Shown here in pieces: positions 24,981 through 35,926 of a DNA stretch of 64,000 nucleotides. A program made the position numbers and the translations under genes. Each line of letters opens with the position of its first letter. Position 1 is the first letter of the stretch. The stretch comes from Archegozetes longisetosus. Its lineage: Eukaryota > Arthropoda > Arachnida > Sarcoptiformes > Trhypochthoniidae. The stretch spans positions 5,596,001 through 5,660,000 of the forward strand of contig JAEMBT020000002.1 of assembly GCA_018873245.2 (NCBI GenBank), read 5' to 3'. The notes below the pieces were generated by a model, which had not been told where the DNA came from, ran no database searches, and saw only the letters and a list, made by a program, of their open reading frames with translations.

Positions 24981-25299
24981 TTAATAATTGAGTCGCTTGT
25001 ATTCTTGATTTTCCTTTGAAGAAAACGAGATTGTAAATGAATGCAAAACTTTGAGTCAATTTTGATTAGAGTACATTCGCGTGTGCTCAAAAATTTTTAA
25101 AATTTCACTTTAGCTTATATTATAATTAATCCATCAAAATCGTTGTTTTTATAGAGAGCTAAATAATATATTAAAAACGGTCCCAATTAATAAGTTGTGA
25201 ACATAAATCTAATCCGATCTTTTATTTATAATAACTTTCATCGTTGTCTAATTAGGAAGTGTTTGGTATGAAGAAGATTGAGTTAAAAGAATTGATTTG

Positions 25300-25660
25300 C
25301 ACTAACAATTCAGACTCCAGAAACTTGGTTTCCAAAGAGGCCAATGACTACATAAATTGATCCCATTAATTCAGAACTAACGAAAGATTCCAATCCGATA
25401 CCAGCAACGGCAACGGTTAGCTGTGTGACAGTGAAACATGATACAACAGCTGCTGGTTTTTGTGCTAGCTCTACAAAAATGAGTTGTCATACAACAACCG
25501 AACAAACAGGTTAAAGGCCACAGACTGGTTGGACAACGCTTTGGAACGATTAGGTCAGAATTAGTTTTGATACTTGTTTGAAGGATTGTGCAACGGTAAC
25601 GGGTTGTGCGGCTAATTAAGCGGTAACGGCTGGTTTCACTCCCGGATTATCAACGAAACA
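25300..25660 (-). pseudogene. Decayed last exon of a VQ-repeat protein gene (copy 1)
   Basis: About 350 bp collinear with 61875-62240, the third exon of the VQ gene: shared pieces include GACTCCAG-AACT-GGTTTCCAA, ACAACAGCTGCTGGTT and TGATACTTGTTTGAAGG. Stops and small indels break every frame. No exon 1 or 2 remains. It lies 1.1 kb beyond G3, the same order as G7 and the intact VQ gene. Confidence 0.85.
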
Positions 25661-26529
25661 GAAATTTTATTATTTGCAGTACTCAATAAAGAGCCAGCAA
25701 ATAGGGTAACAAAAAACTAATGACTTTAAGTATTTCTTTCAATTAATTAAGAAGTGTGTAAAAATATATTTGTTCACACATTGGACTTCGAATTGAACAT
25801 AATGTTAAGAAGCATTCATTAAGCTATTGTTAGAGAAAACATGGACTCATATTGTAATAACAAGTTCTCGAAGTAAAAGAGGGAACATGTTTCCAACCAT
25901 ATATTTAGTGGAGTTTTAGGAATCAATTATTAAATTCATTGATTTATTTTCTAATTCTAAACATTACTATACGAAAAAACACCTTTTAATCGACATATTT
26001 TAAAACGCAATCTCACTTGTACTCTCCGAAAAATGAGAAAACTTTGATAACCTCTAACCACGTTATGGATTTAAAAAACAGTCATTTGAGAGAACAGGAC
26101 TGTGATGATGAGATCTTTAACTTTGATTACTTTACAAATATTAAGCAAAGGAAAAACTTCATTTTGTGTTCCTAAAGTCGTCCATTTATGTTTAATGTGT
26201 CATACTTCATGACTGAACTTCACTAATGTGAACGTAATTCCATTTGTATCTTTCTTTTCTATCCATGTAGTAATCAATGTGTGTTATTTAGTAATTGAAA
26301 ACAATTCATTAAGAAAATAGTTAATCGAAGATAAGATTTTAATCCTAACTATTCAATGGTTTGAGTTGATTTGGGAAAATTGTTCATTTCTCAGTAACTG
26401 AATGTGATGCTTTTGTGAACAAACATTTATTATACAGTCAAGTATTTGCGTTATTAGGAGAAACACTAAGTTAATTTGCTTCATACCACGTAAAGTCCAA
26501 ACAAATTCATAGAGTTTTTCAATTTTTAT
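25661..26529. other. No gene recognised
   Basis: AT-rich sequence with no feature found. Confidence 0.4.
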
Positions 26530-27202
26530 TTGTTACTCTTAAATTCTCAGTTATGTTATAATGTAAGAATCTTGGTTATAAAATGTGATGGTTATTCTCT
26601 GAATAAATGCTGGCGATTACTTACAAATATTTGTCTCATCAATGATCCGAATATAACACACAATTTTATTAAATTTGACTTTAATGAAATTGAACTCTTA
26701 TATAGAGATTCAGTGTATACTTACATTAAAAAAATTTTAAAAACTCGAAACATTCAATTTTGAACATTTCTGCGGTTTAATCCAAATTTCACTGAAGAAG
26801 AGACAATTGATATAGTTAAACAAAGTGGTGTTTACTCATTTAATGATAGAATACTCATGAAGTCATTTATTTTTAAAATGTTGAGTTGTGAAAATTCTTG
26901 AAGGACTCAGTAAACATTTTTGTTAAATTTGAGTATGAAAACAAATACAAATGATTTGACAATATTAATGTAATCTTTAGAAACGGTATAAGTTTTGCGA
27001 AATAATATTTCATTCTTTATGTCGACAATCAGAAACTATTAGAATGTCTATCCAAAAGTGTTATTTAATTTTTACTAATTTAAATCTTACTCCTAGAGAA
27101 TTAGAGTTTTATGAACCTCTTGATGTCATTCCTAAAGATAGAAATTTAGAACTTTCTGAAAAAATCGAACACCTAACAATCTTCTACAGAAGTATTTTTT
27201 AA
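26530..27202 (+). pseudogene. Unidentified coding relic
   Basis: Several adjoining frames have amino-acid composition of real protein rather than random AT-rich translation: 26530-26763 (CWRLLTNICLINDPNI, FNEIELLYRDSVYTYIKK), then a shifted frame with FNPNFTEEETIDIVKQSG at about 26775-26840, and 27079-27202 (NLTPRELEFYEPLDVIPKD). Breaks lie between them. No family recognised; could be an old transposon or host gene. Confidence 0.35.
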
Positions 27203-28129
27203 ACATATTAATTCATTTGATGATCATCTCTTACAGGTCAACCAATGATTGCATTCGTTATATTATTGTATTAATATTTACGATTAAATGGATTAAATAA
27301 AATTCGACTTAAATATATAAAATGTAAAGAACTTTTGTTAATTATTTTTATTATCGATGCTAACTTAATTTATGTAGTAATCAATTAATCACTACTTATA
27401 ATTCAAAATTATAAGTTTGATTAGGAGATAAAATATTTCCTAAAAACTTTTCAAATAAATTGAAAAAGTTATTATCAAAGAAGAGCTGAAATAAAGTTCT
27501 TGCAATGAATCAGTTATTAAGTCATAAACAGAATTAATTGCAAACAGTATTTTTAGTTGTCGCTGAGCAGATTGAAATAGTGGATATTTTTTTTCTTTCG
27601 AACCGTCGGCTTATTAACTTATAGTATTTGCAGTGATCAAACATCAAAGTCTTTATTACCTCCTTAGTTACTATCTTACAGATACATTTGGAAGCTTAAT
27701 AGTCCTCGAATAATCAACAATTATCAGGTTTTTGTGTACACTGTTTACACAACCTACTGTCAAAGTTATCAAAAAATAGTGTATAATAATAAAGTAAATA
27801 AAATCAGAGAAATATATGCCTTATGATAACATGATTACTAAATTATGGTTAAATGTTACACAAGAAAATTCGGAAACAATAGTAAAGGAATTTATAGCAT
27901 TCCTTTCTTCTTGGCAAAAATTTAGCTTTAATTGGCATTCACTTAAATTTTGACTTTGGCTTTTGAAATAACTATTGCGAACATATTTTCATAGCCATTT
28001 ATTCTATAAGTCTTTTAAGTGTTATCGGAAGCTCAGAAGATATCCTATTATCTTTGTTCGACTATTGTACAATGTATTGAATATACTTTTGAAGTTGCTT
28101 TTCTCTTAATGAATACGCACATAATTATT
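27203..28129. other. No gene recognised
   Basis: AT-rich, no repeat boundary or frame of note. Confidence 0.4.
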
Positions 28130-28550
28130 ATTAATCCAAACAGAAAATGCACAAACACCTCTAGCGCTTGAAGTCTTAACAAAAAATAGGCTTCAAAAAC
28201 TTCAGACATTTTATATCATCAATTACGTCCTGTTTTCGCATTTTTGGCACTATTTTATTTAAGTCATTAACTAATCGTTACACCATTTATTATAACTCTT
28301 TTCATACGAATTTTCATAATTTAATCACAATCCAATATTATTTAATTCAAAATAAATAACGATCACTTATTTGGCTAGTAATCTATCATAAAACATCTCG
28401 AATACTTCAGCGTTTTTTATATTTGATTTTAGTGTTATGTTTTTGTCGGAATATTTTTTATTGGTTAAAATGTTTTGTGCAAGTTTCATTATTTATTAAG
28501 ACCTCTAGCGTTAGAGGTGTTTGTGCATCTTCCTTTTGGATTAATAATAG
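28130..28550. mobile_element. MITE related to the DDE transposon at 32.2-34.0 kb
   Basis: Inverted repeats of about 50 bp: left ATTATTAATCCAAAC...ATGCACAAACACCTCTAGCG, right the complement ending GGATTAATAATAG. The right arm contains the small palindrome CCTCTAGCGTTAGAGG. The subterminal ATGCACAAA plus CTAGAG-TCTT pattern also occurs at both ends of the larger element, so that family may supply its transposase. Confidence 0.7.
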
Positions 28551-28789
28551 ATGGAATCTAAATCTTCACTTCTCTTGAGTCTTGTACTCATAATTAGATA
28601 TTAATAAAAATTTAAATATAACAAATTTCAATTTCAATTTTAATTACTTATCATTTTTGAATTAAATAGGAATTTAATGCAAAGAATGTGTTCAGATATA
28701 GGGTGAATACAAAATATATGATTAAAATATAAAGTCTTGTGCTACTGTTTCAAAATTGTGTGCAATCTGACATAAACACTAGCAAAACA

Positions 28790-29570
28790 AGTAGACTTCA
28801 TGACTTGATGCTCGGTAAACACTCTAAGCTCGCTCGCTTCTAAAACCCTTTTTACCATTTCTTTTGGTAAATATCGGGTTCTCAGAGTCCTTATAGATAT
28901 TCACATATTCTGACTTAGCATGGCCTCCTGAATCTAAAAATCTAAGCCACGACCCTCTCTGCCGCCTATTTTAGACTCCATCCCTTATTCTCTACCTAAG
29001 TACATATGCATAGTTTTGACTCCTCACAACTTCGTATTACTAGTTAAGTTGTCTACACCCTCTCTACTGTTGGCATACTCTTAGTATTACCCAGCGGCAC
29101 CGCGTGAAGGCATCTGTTTTAGCCCCCCTTGACTGATAGAAATTTTACAAGGTTAAATTCACATCCCATATGGCTCTTGCCGATGAGGACTCTATCTTAA
29201 GGTAGTCCTGCCACGTACCGACAAGAGACATAGGAAGAGAATTTAATCTTCTAAATTTCCAGCGCTATCAGTCAAATGGTTGACTAAACAACCCTAATCG
29301 CCCTCGGAAAACATCGTACAAAATCATAGTATTATTTCCAGAATCGCTTTCAAAATATGTTGAATCATCATATATACTGGGGTCTAAACTATGTGGAGGG
29401 AAGCGTAGCCTATATTTTTGTACCCATTGGGTCATGGGGAGCCAGAATATGTGCTTATCTATAAGAACCCCAAAAACCCGATACTTTTCATCACTTTTTA
29501 CCTGAGCGTTGAGCGCTAAATTTCGCCCGAACGTGAGCGTTGAGCGTTGCCACCACCGCTTAAGAAACAC
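28790..29570. other. Segment of unusual composition, origin unknown
   Basis: Richer in G+C, and C-rich on the plus strand, compared with its surroundings; abrupt change near 28790 and 29570. On the minus strand 29570-29268 an open frame of 100 codons contains WLPMTQWVQKYRLRFPP and FRGRLGLFSQPFD. No domain recognised and no terminal repeats seen. An inserted element or transferred segment is possible. Confidence 0.3.
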
Positions 29571-30141
29571 ATTTGTAAATTTTATTGTTTAGTACCGGTT
29601 AATACTTGTGTAAAGTTCACAATTTTAACGATAAAAATATCTGATTTTTTACCGATATTTCAGTTGAAACCAATTATAACTATAGTTGACTATTTTCATT
29701 TCATAATTATTTGTCATTTCATAATCATCTTCATAAACATAATTCATTTAATGTATTTTAATGTGTATAAATTGGATTTGTTAAGATGATTGAATCAAAT
29801 TTGAATCTAATTTGATTTGCATTCATTAGTGTTTTTGTTGTGTGTCAATGAGTTCGATCTGATAATTGAATAATATCACAAAGCCCTTGAATATATATGC
29901 GGATAATAGTGTTTCTTCACTTGAAGAGGAGCTGTTCTTTTGTTGGGAAAATATGTGAAATAGCTTGAAATCTTTCAATATTACAAAACTGATAAGATTG
30001 ATACCAGATTAAAATTACAAGATTGATACTTAGTTCATCGATAGCGTTCAACGAATTCTGCAATTGTAATTGTTTGATACAATATACCTGCCAGAGGTAC
30101 TTTTCGAAAAATTATATTTCAATTTAAAAATTAGTAATCCT
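29571..30141. other. No gene recognised
   Basis: AT-rich sequence; nothing supportable. Confidence 0.35.
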
Positions 30142-30512
30142 TACGACAAAAAAATCCGGAAGCCCATGGCATATTCTGTGAATTAATTTCTTCGATCTAA
30201 ACCCAATTCAACATTTATGGAGATTAATAAAGGATATTATTGAGAAAGAAGAACAAAAAAATTTAACTGTGGATCGCTAAAATAAATCAAATATGGGACA
30301 ATTTATAATTAGAGGTATAGAAGTCATTTAACAAAAATATAAAAGAACGCACTGAAAAGTGCATAGCTACAGAGGGAGCCCGAATTCAATTGTCATTTCT
30401 ATTTAATTGTAATAATTAGAATCAAATGCATTCTTGTGATAAATTTGAGGTCAAAATATTATAATTTTCATTAAAAACTTTACACCTACTTTTTCCGGAT
30501 TTTTTTTGTCGC
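30142..30512 (+). mobile_element. Deletion derivative of a Tc1 element
   Basis: Inverted repeats CGACAAAAAAATCCGGAA (about 30143-30161) and complement (about 30493-30511). The interior translates, between stops, to the C-terminal end of a Tc1 transposase: DLNPIQHLWRLIKDIIE at about 30195-30250, then a SNMGQF-IIRGIEVI stretch. The HTH and first catalytic residues are absent. Confidence 0.65.
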
Positions 30513-30556
30513 GAGGTATATTTCACAAAGTTTGTCCCTAAAGTTAAATGATTATC

Positions 30557-31955
30557 TCATAATGGATTCTGATCATGTTTAGTCATAGTTTCAATTAGTT
30601 CCAGTTCTTGAGAAGGAGCTATACTGTAGAAATACCCATAATTTAAATTTAAGTCAACAATTAGTATTTTCACTTACGGATTGAAATTTCGATATCTGCG
30701 ACATTTGAGAAGGAGCAATATGGAAACCAGAACCGTTAGACCAGATAACGAAATAGTCATAACCCATTCTGAACTGTGCCACAAGCTGTCAAAAAATTCA
30801 ATTTTTACATTACGCTCTGAAGCTACACGGATTGAATGTGAATTTGTTTGTGTGTAATCAAACGTTTCATGCGTCTAAAAAAAGAACGGAAAGTTAGAAA
30901 TTTTTCTAAAATTGTTATATTGATTTAAAACGGACGCTTTCTTTGCATAATGAATCAGTCGTCATACTGAAACTTGGAGGACAAACACAAGAATATTTTC
31001 TTTGAGCAGAAGGTATACAAAGATAGTGACAATAGTTATTATAACAAAGATTATGCAAAGGATTTGGTTGTCTCGAAAGATCATACACTTTAGCGCTATC
31101 TATAAAACATTGAGATCTGGTAGAGACTCTCAGATTGAGTAGATTACCAAAAGTAGGAATTGAATAAACTTTTTTCAAAAAATTCCAAAAGATTTGATTT
31201 TTATAAATATCAATGGATCGAGTGTATTGGAACAAATCTCTTCTATCTTCAATGATAACCCTATAGTTTCCTTTATAATCAATTGATGCCAATAGGAATA
31301 GTTTAGTGTCAATTAAATAAATAGTTTGTCCCACAAAATCGATAGCTAAACTTGTCGGTTCTTCTAAGTGAACATTTTCTAATATGTTATTTTGATTTGT
31401 TCCATCTTGATTTGCAGATATGAGCTGAGCCATTCCATCTTCATCATCCCATTGAGTGTAAAAAATCAAGCCACTAATAGGATCAACTTTAATGTCTCCA
31501 ACATTTCGTTTAGTATCACTGATGATAGTTTTAAATTTTGTTGGATCTGTTACGTCAACCACTATTATCTGTTTTTTATTGCGTACTTTATAGTAAATAA
31601 GATCATGAATCGAGTCCAAAGTAAATTTCGATACTTCATTCCCAATAACGACTTCTACTTTTTCGATCTCAATTATAGTATCATACTGTGGATCAAAGTT
31701 TGCTCTTTTTATGGCATCATTTTCCAGCCAGACTAAATATTTTGCATTATAGCCGTAGTCAATTGACTCTATATTGGAACTACTGTTGTAAATTACATTT
31801 AAATTCCGATAGAATTCATGGTCATCATTAATGTCGGTCACACAAATACCATAATCATAAAGACTCAAAAAAATTTTTGAATTATTATCGTAAGTGTAAT
31901 AAGGAGGAGCTGAAATTGATATTAGTAAAACTAAAAAAATTATCGCTAAAAACAT
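30557..31955 (-). CDS. Alpha LDLR class B (YWTD) receptor G4, three exons
   Basis: Exons 31955-30936, 30874-30678 and 30623-30557. Signal peptide MFLAIIFLVLLISISA; six propeller strands (LVWLENDAIKR, LIYYKVRNKKQ, LIFYTQWDDED, ANQDGTNQNNILE, IYLIDTKLFLLAS, IFWNFLKKVYS); a full six-Cys EGF-like module (CYNNYC, CIPSAQRKYSCVC, DSLC). Exon 2 codes a stalk and a TM helix (WVMTISLSGLTVLVSILLLL) followed by KCRRYR; exon 3 is a short acidic tail (SQELELIETM) ending TGA at 30557. Phases are 0 and 2. The first donor reads GTCCGT where G1 has GTAAGT; without splicing the frame ends after six further codons at 30915. The only alpha copy for which a whole receptor can be assembled. Confidence 0.8.
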
Positions 31956-32449
31956 TTCTGTTTGAGTTGAGATAGTCAGTCATTTACTGTAAAAGTCGAA
32001 ACTTGAGCGCTAAAATCACTTCATTGTGTTTTTAAATACAGGGTGGACATTTTAAAACTGAACTTAATCATTAGATATAACGCTTTGGTTATGATTCCTA
32101 TCAAAACAGGTAAACTACTATATACTTAAATAAAAAGACGTTAACTCAAAATGTACTTGTAATAAGTTAATAAAAAATATTACAAAAGTGTTTCAAAAGT
32201 ACATATTTAAGTTTATAGTAAATGATGAAAGTGTCCGCTGTTATTCCCCAAATATTATGCTTTCAAAAAGCAAATGCACAAAAAATCAGGACTAGAGGTC
32301 TTCACAAATGATGAAGCTTTGGCAAAACTTATTAACCAGTAAAAAAGCACTTAACAAAAACAAAACATTGTATATATTTCATTGAAGATTCGTAAACATT
32401 TTGTGATATTAACTGTGATTAAATTATAATTAAATTGTGATAAAGGATC

Positions 32450-32606
32450 CAGACCATTTAACCTACCGGGAATTAACCTACCAATCATTTTACCTAACCT
32501 AGCCTATCTAACCTACCTAATTCAACCTAACCTAACTCAATCTAACCTAACCTAACACAACAAGACAGTTGGTAGGTCAAATTGCCGGTAGGTCAAGTGG
32601 TCGACT
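32450..32606. repeat. Palindromic element with TTAGG-like core
   Basis: Arms GACCATTTAACCTACCGGG / AATTAACCTACC on the left pair with GGTAGGTCAAATTGCC / GGTAGGTCAAGTGGTC on the right. Between them lies a degenerate CCTAA-type tract with CCTAACCTAAC and similar units at 32493-32565, the complement of the arthropod TTAGG telomere unit. It is nested in the DDE transposon, so it could be telomere-derived filler or simply the interior of a small MITE. Confidence 0.6.
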
Positions 32607-32626
32607 CCCGCGATTAAACTATTAAA

Positions 32627-33660
32627 ATGTGTGATAATAAAAGTAAAAAGCGTGGAAAAGGCTTTTGCATTATCTCTCAATTGGAAGAGTTATGATTAGA
32701 ATATATAATCAGTTGATTGAAGTTGTGCCAAAATTGAGAATAAAGGACGTAATTAGTGTTCTAATGAGTCTTACTGGAATCTCGCGACGAAGCGTTTATT
32801 ATATTATTAATAATGGTTGTGATCCACCTAAAAAGACTAAGGTATTTAAACCTAGATGTGACTTAGAAATAGAAATCTTGACAAAATTGATGATATACGA
32901 CGTTTTCAAAAAGTCTAAGTCACAAAATGAAAAGTCCCTTTCATTTAAGAACTGCGGTCGAACAACTTTTTATAGACTCTTTAAAGAATGGGTTACAATA
33001 TCGTCATTCCAAACAAATTATTAGATCTGAATTGATTAACAAATGAGATAATAAGCACAAAAGAATTAATTATTTGATCGAAAAAAGGAGATTAGAAAAA
33101 GTACCAAAATTCAGTGTTCTATTACATCGATGAGACTTTTCTGCACAAAAATTACGTAAAATATAAAATTTTAAGACCACTAAATAATTTTTTAAAAAAT
33201 ATGAATCAAAATTTCAGTTGGTAAAGAAACCCGATATTGCATTATTCATGCGGGTTCTGAGAATGGTTTTGTCGAAGGAGCGGAGCAGATATTTATTAAC
33301 AGTGAAATAAATTGTCAAAAATTCGAGAACTGGCTTCAAAACAAATTATTGCCTTATTTGCCCCCGAACTCATTCATAGTTTTAGACAATGTCAGCACGC
33401 GTTCCAGGCAATACAATAAGCCCCAGTTACAAAGTGCTAATAAAAATACAATCAAAACTTGGCTTATTTAAAATAATGTTAAATTTAATGATAGTTCAAA
33501 AAATTTCATCTTATAAAGCTAGTCAAAGAAAACTTTTTTGCCAAAAATTTATTGCTGATAAAATCATTCGTAAAGCTGGTCATATACCCCTTCGTTTGCC
33601 CCCTATCACAGCGAGTTTAACTCTATCTAATTAGTTTGGGTTGAACTCAAAAAGATTATT
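32627..33660 (+). pseudogene. IS630/Tc1-mariner-type DDE transposase relic
   Basis: ATG at 32627 with a basic start (MCDNKSKKRGKG), then a shifted frame 32665-33024 with a helix-turn-helix (IYNQLIEVVPKLRIKDVI, GISRRSVYYIINN). After further shifts come catalytic boxes: YYIDETFLHKNY at about 33120-33160, then IIHAGSENGFVEGAE, WLQNKLLPYLPPNSFIVLDN (second Asp) at about 33330-33390. A final Glu box was not clearly seen. Several frameshifts; inactive. Confidence 0.65.
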
Positions 33661-34139
33661 TCGAAGCATAACTTTAACAATAACTCACTGGAATTCTATA
33701 AATTAATTTCGAATGCTTTCAAACAAATTAGTTCGAATTTTTGGCAAAAATGTATTGGTTACGTAGTCAAAATTGAGTCGAACTTTTAGTTCAAAGATAA
33801 TAAATAATGACATTTTAAATGAACATAATTATTGTGTTAATTTTGTTCCTTAATTGAGATATTTTCATCAAGTTTCAAAAGTTTTTGTATTATGTAAATA
33901 TGTCTGATTATACTTTTTCGAATTTACTGCTTAATAAAATGAATTTCTATTGATTGTTAAAGTTAGTGTTTATATTATGCTAAGATCTCTAGTTCTAGTT
34001 TTTTGTGCATTTGCTATTTTGAACGAATAATAGAGCCTAACTCTTTGAATCATACCTTCAGAAACATTGACCAAACTTTCGGTATTAATTTTTTAGTTTT
34101 ATTTTCATTATTTATTTTTAAATCATCCAATGCTTGAGA

Positions 34140-34440
34140 ACAATTAGTGTAAACACGATTTCATTTTCACCATCAACTGATCCATGTCCAAAGATAATGG
34201 TAATGAAATCATGTTTATATTGGTTTTGCTTGTATTTCTGTGGAGCTTCAGGCCGTTTTCGTTAAGCTTCTAAAATCACTTCTTCAGGTAGCGCTTCTTC
34301 ACCTAAAGTTGTGATAGTGGTCACATAGTACGTTCGACTGCTGTGAACACCATATTCGTTTTCATTGATTCTTATCTTGGATTTATGTTTAATAAAAGTT
34401 CAGATTAGGCCTTTTTTAATATTGAACTTTTCTGGACTTC
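34140..34440 (-). pseudogene. Unidentified coding relic
   Basis: On the minus strand one frame reads protein-like over about 90 codons with one stop: RINENEYGVHSSRTYYVTT, LGEEALPEEVILEA, stop, RKRPEAPQKYKQNQYKHDFI, HGSVDGENEIVFTL. No family recognised. Stands alone between the DDE transposon and the orphan alpha exon. Confidence 0.35.
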
Positions 34441-35063
34441 TTTAGAAAGCATGAGTAAAAATGTTTTGATGTTCGATTGGATTCAGTTTTAAAATGTTCT
34501 CCCTGTATATCCTACATTGTCTAGAAACCTAATCTTGAGAGATATGAAACTAGTTATTAAGACGATCCACTTTCAAAATATCTTTTATTGCGTGATTGAT
34601 TAAATTTAGAACTAAAAAATATGTACTTTATCTAAGCTTACAGTATTACTATAGTGATACTCGATTTTGGTTAAGTATTGCAAAATAAACCCAAACATCG
34701 ATGTAATGCTAAAGCAATTTGTATACTGATGTGTAATATTTAGTCCTCCTTTGCTGACAAAATTGATATTCTAAAGTAAACTAACAATTAATTTAAAAAA
34801 GATGTCGTTTTTTACACATCAATCTAAGCTAAAACACTGCTGATCACCGTTATATTAATGAACTTATCAATCGTTCAAAAACCGTAGTTGATTTTATTCA
34901 AATGTCTGTACAGAAAGCAGTAATGGATTCCATCGTTTATTTAACATAAAAAAATGAGAGAAACAGGGAGCTAAAATGTAAGTAAGATAACAAAGGTTAA
35001 ATAATAAATAAAATAACATTAAGAGTTTTATTAAATTATAAAATAAATTATTATTTCTCGACT
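34441..35063. other. No gene recognised
   Basis: AT-rich sequence; nothing supportable. Confidence 0.35.
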
Positions 35064-35145
35064 TCAACTATTATGATTTAGTGAGTTTGAATCGTATTCG
35101 GTTCCCTCAGGAATTTCAAGATGTTCTTGCTCATCCGCGTCAGCT
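35064..35145 (-). pseudogene. Orphan terminal exon of a lost alpha receptor gene
   Basis: The acceptor ATTTTATCAG precedes an open frame in the alpha tail phase (ADADEQEHLEIPEGTEY onward) ending TGA at 35064. The whole block 35080-35440 is collinear with 1850-2160 next to G1. The propeller and membrane exons that should lie to the right are absent and two MITEs occupy the place, so this marks an eroded gene copy. Confidence 0.4.
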
Positions 35146-35440
35146 CTGATAAAATATTTGAGGTTTAGTAAGTTTTGAGTATACGTTAAAGCTTGTTCCG
35201 TACTCGTACGAATTCGAAAAATATTTTATAACAGAATTAGTCATAATTTGGAATATCCGTTCTTTAAACACTATATCAAAACTCAACTTTATCACTTACA
35301 AAACATTTTCAAAATCAACTCAACATTTTATCTCAAGTTCAAGCTCAGAAATTGAACTTTTCGTTACCTTTGTATATTGATTCATTCATTTATTTTTATT
35401 CTGGTTAAACTTTGAGTTGAACTTTGAGATAAAATGTCGC
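35146..35440. repeat. Duplicate of the 1.9-2.16 kb segment
   Basis: Collinear with 1893-2160: shared TTTTGAGTATACGT, TTCGAAAAATATTTTA, and CATTTTATCTC followed by TTCAAGCTC. Probably intron and flank of the alpha gene family. Confidence 0.6.
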
Positions 35441-35467
35441 GATATAAATTTTTGTTACTGAGAACTT

Positions 35468-35910
35468 ACTAGGGAAGGGCGCGATCAGGGGAAGTCAGAT
35501 CAAGATATTTTTGATTTGGCATTAATCTATGTGACAATTAGATTGACCAAAACTCAAAAATTCGTGATTATGATCTCTTGTTTGTCCACAATCGATAATA
35601 TAAAATGCAATCCTTAGGATTGCTTTGTATGAAAGCGATCTATACTGTGTAGCCTTGCTTTATGCCATAGAAAGTTGGCTTCAGTGTTCAGTTTAATACT
35701 TATCAATGCGTTCAATGCATATGTGTAGGAATGGGCATTACTGCCATACAAAGTAATGCTAAAGATTGCATTTTATATTACCGATTGTGGACAAACAAGA
35801 GATCATAAGCACGAATTTTTGAGTTTTGGTCAATCTAATTGTCACATAGATTAATGCCAAATCAAAAATATCTTGATCTGACTTCCCCTGATCGCGCCCT
35901 TCCCTAGTTA
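35468..35910. mobile_element. Foldback MITE 1, about 440 bp
   Basis: Termini TAGGGAAGGGCGCGATCAGG and complement. Arms of about 150 bp are nearly perfect (including TTTGATTTGGCATTAATC and TTTGTCCACAATCG). The interior at about 35640-35745 is unpaired. No frame. Confidence 0.85.
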
Positions 35911-35926
35911 GTAATACTAGGTCGTT

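Larger units (their letters stand above)
32238..34029 (+). mobile_element. DDE transposon, decayed, about 1.8 kb
   Basis: Inverted repeats: left CAAATGCACAAAAAATC with GGACTAGAGGTCTT at 32271-32303, right the complement at about 33977-34013; weaker pairing extends outward to CTGTTATTC (32238) and GAATAATAG (34029). It holds the transposase relic at 32627-33660 and a nested palindromic element at 32450-32606. The MITE at 28130 shares its subterminal pattern. Confidence 0.7.

Noticed and set aside
29180..29225. Possible hammerhead ribozyme (CCGATGAGGACTC)
   Set aside because: The second conserved core block (CGAAA) and a closing stem were not found.
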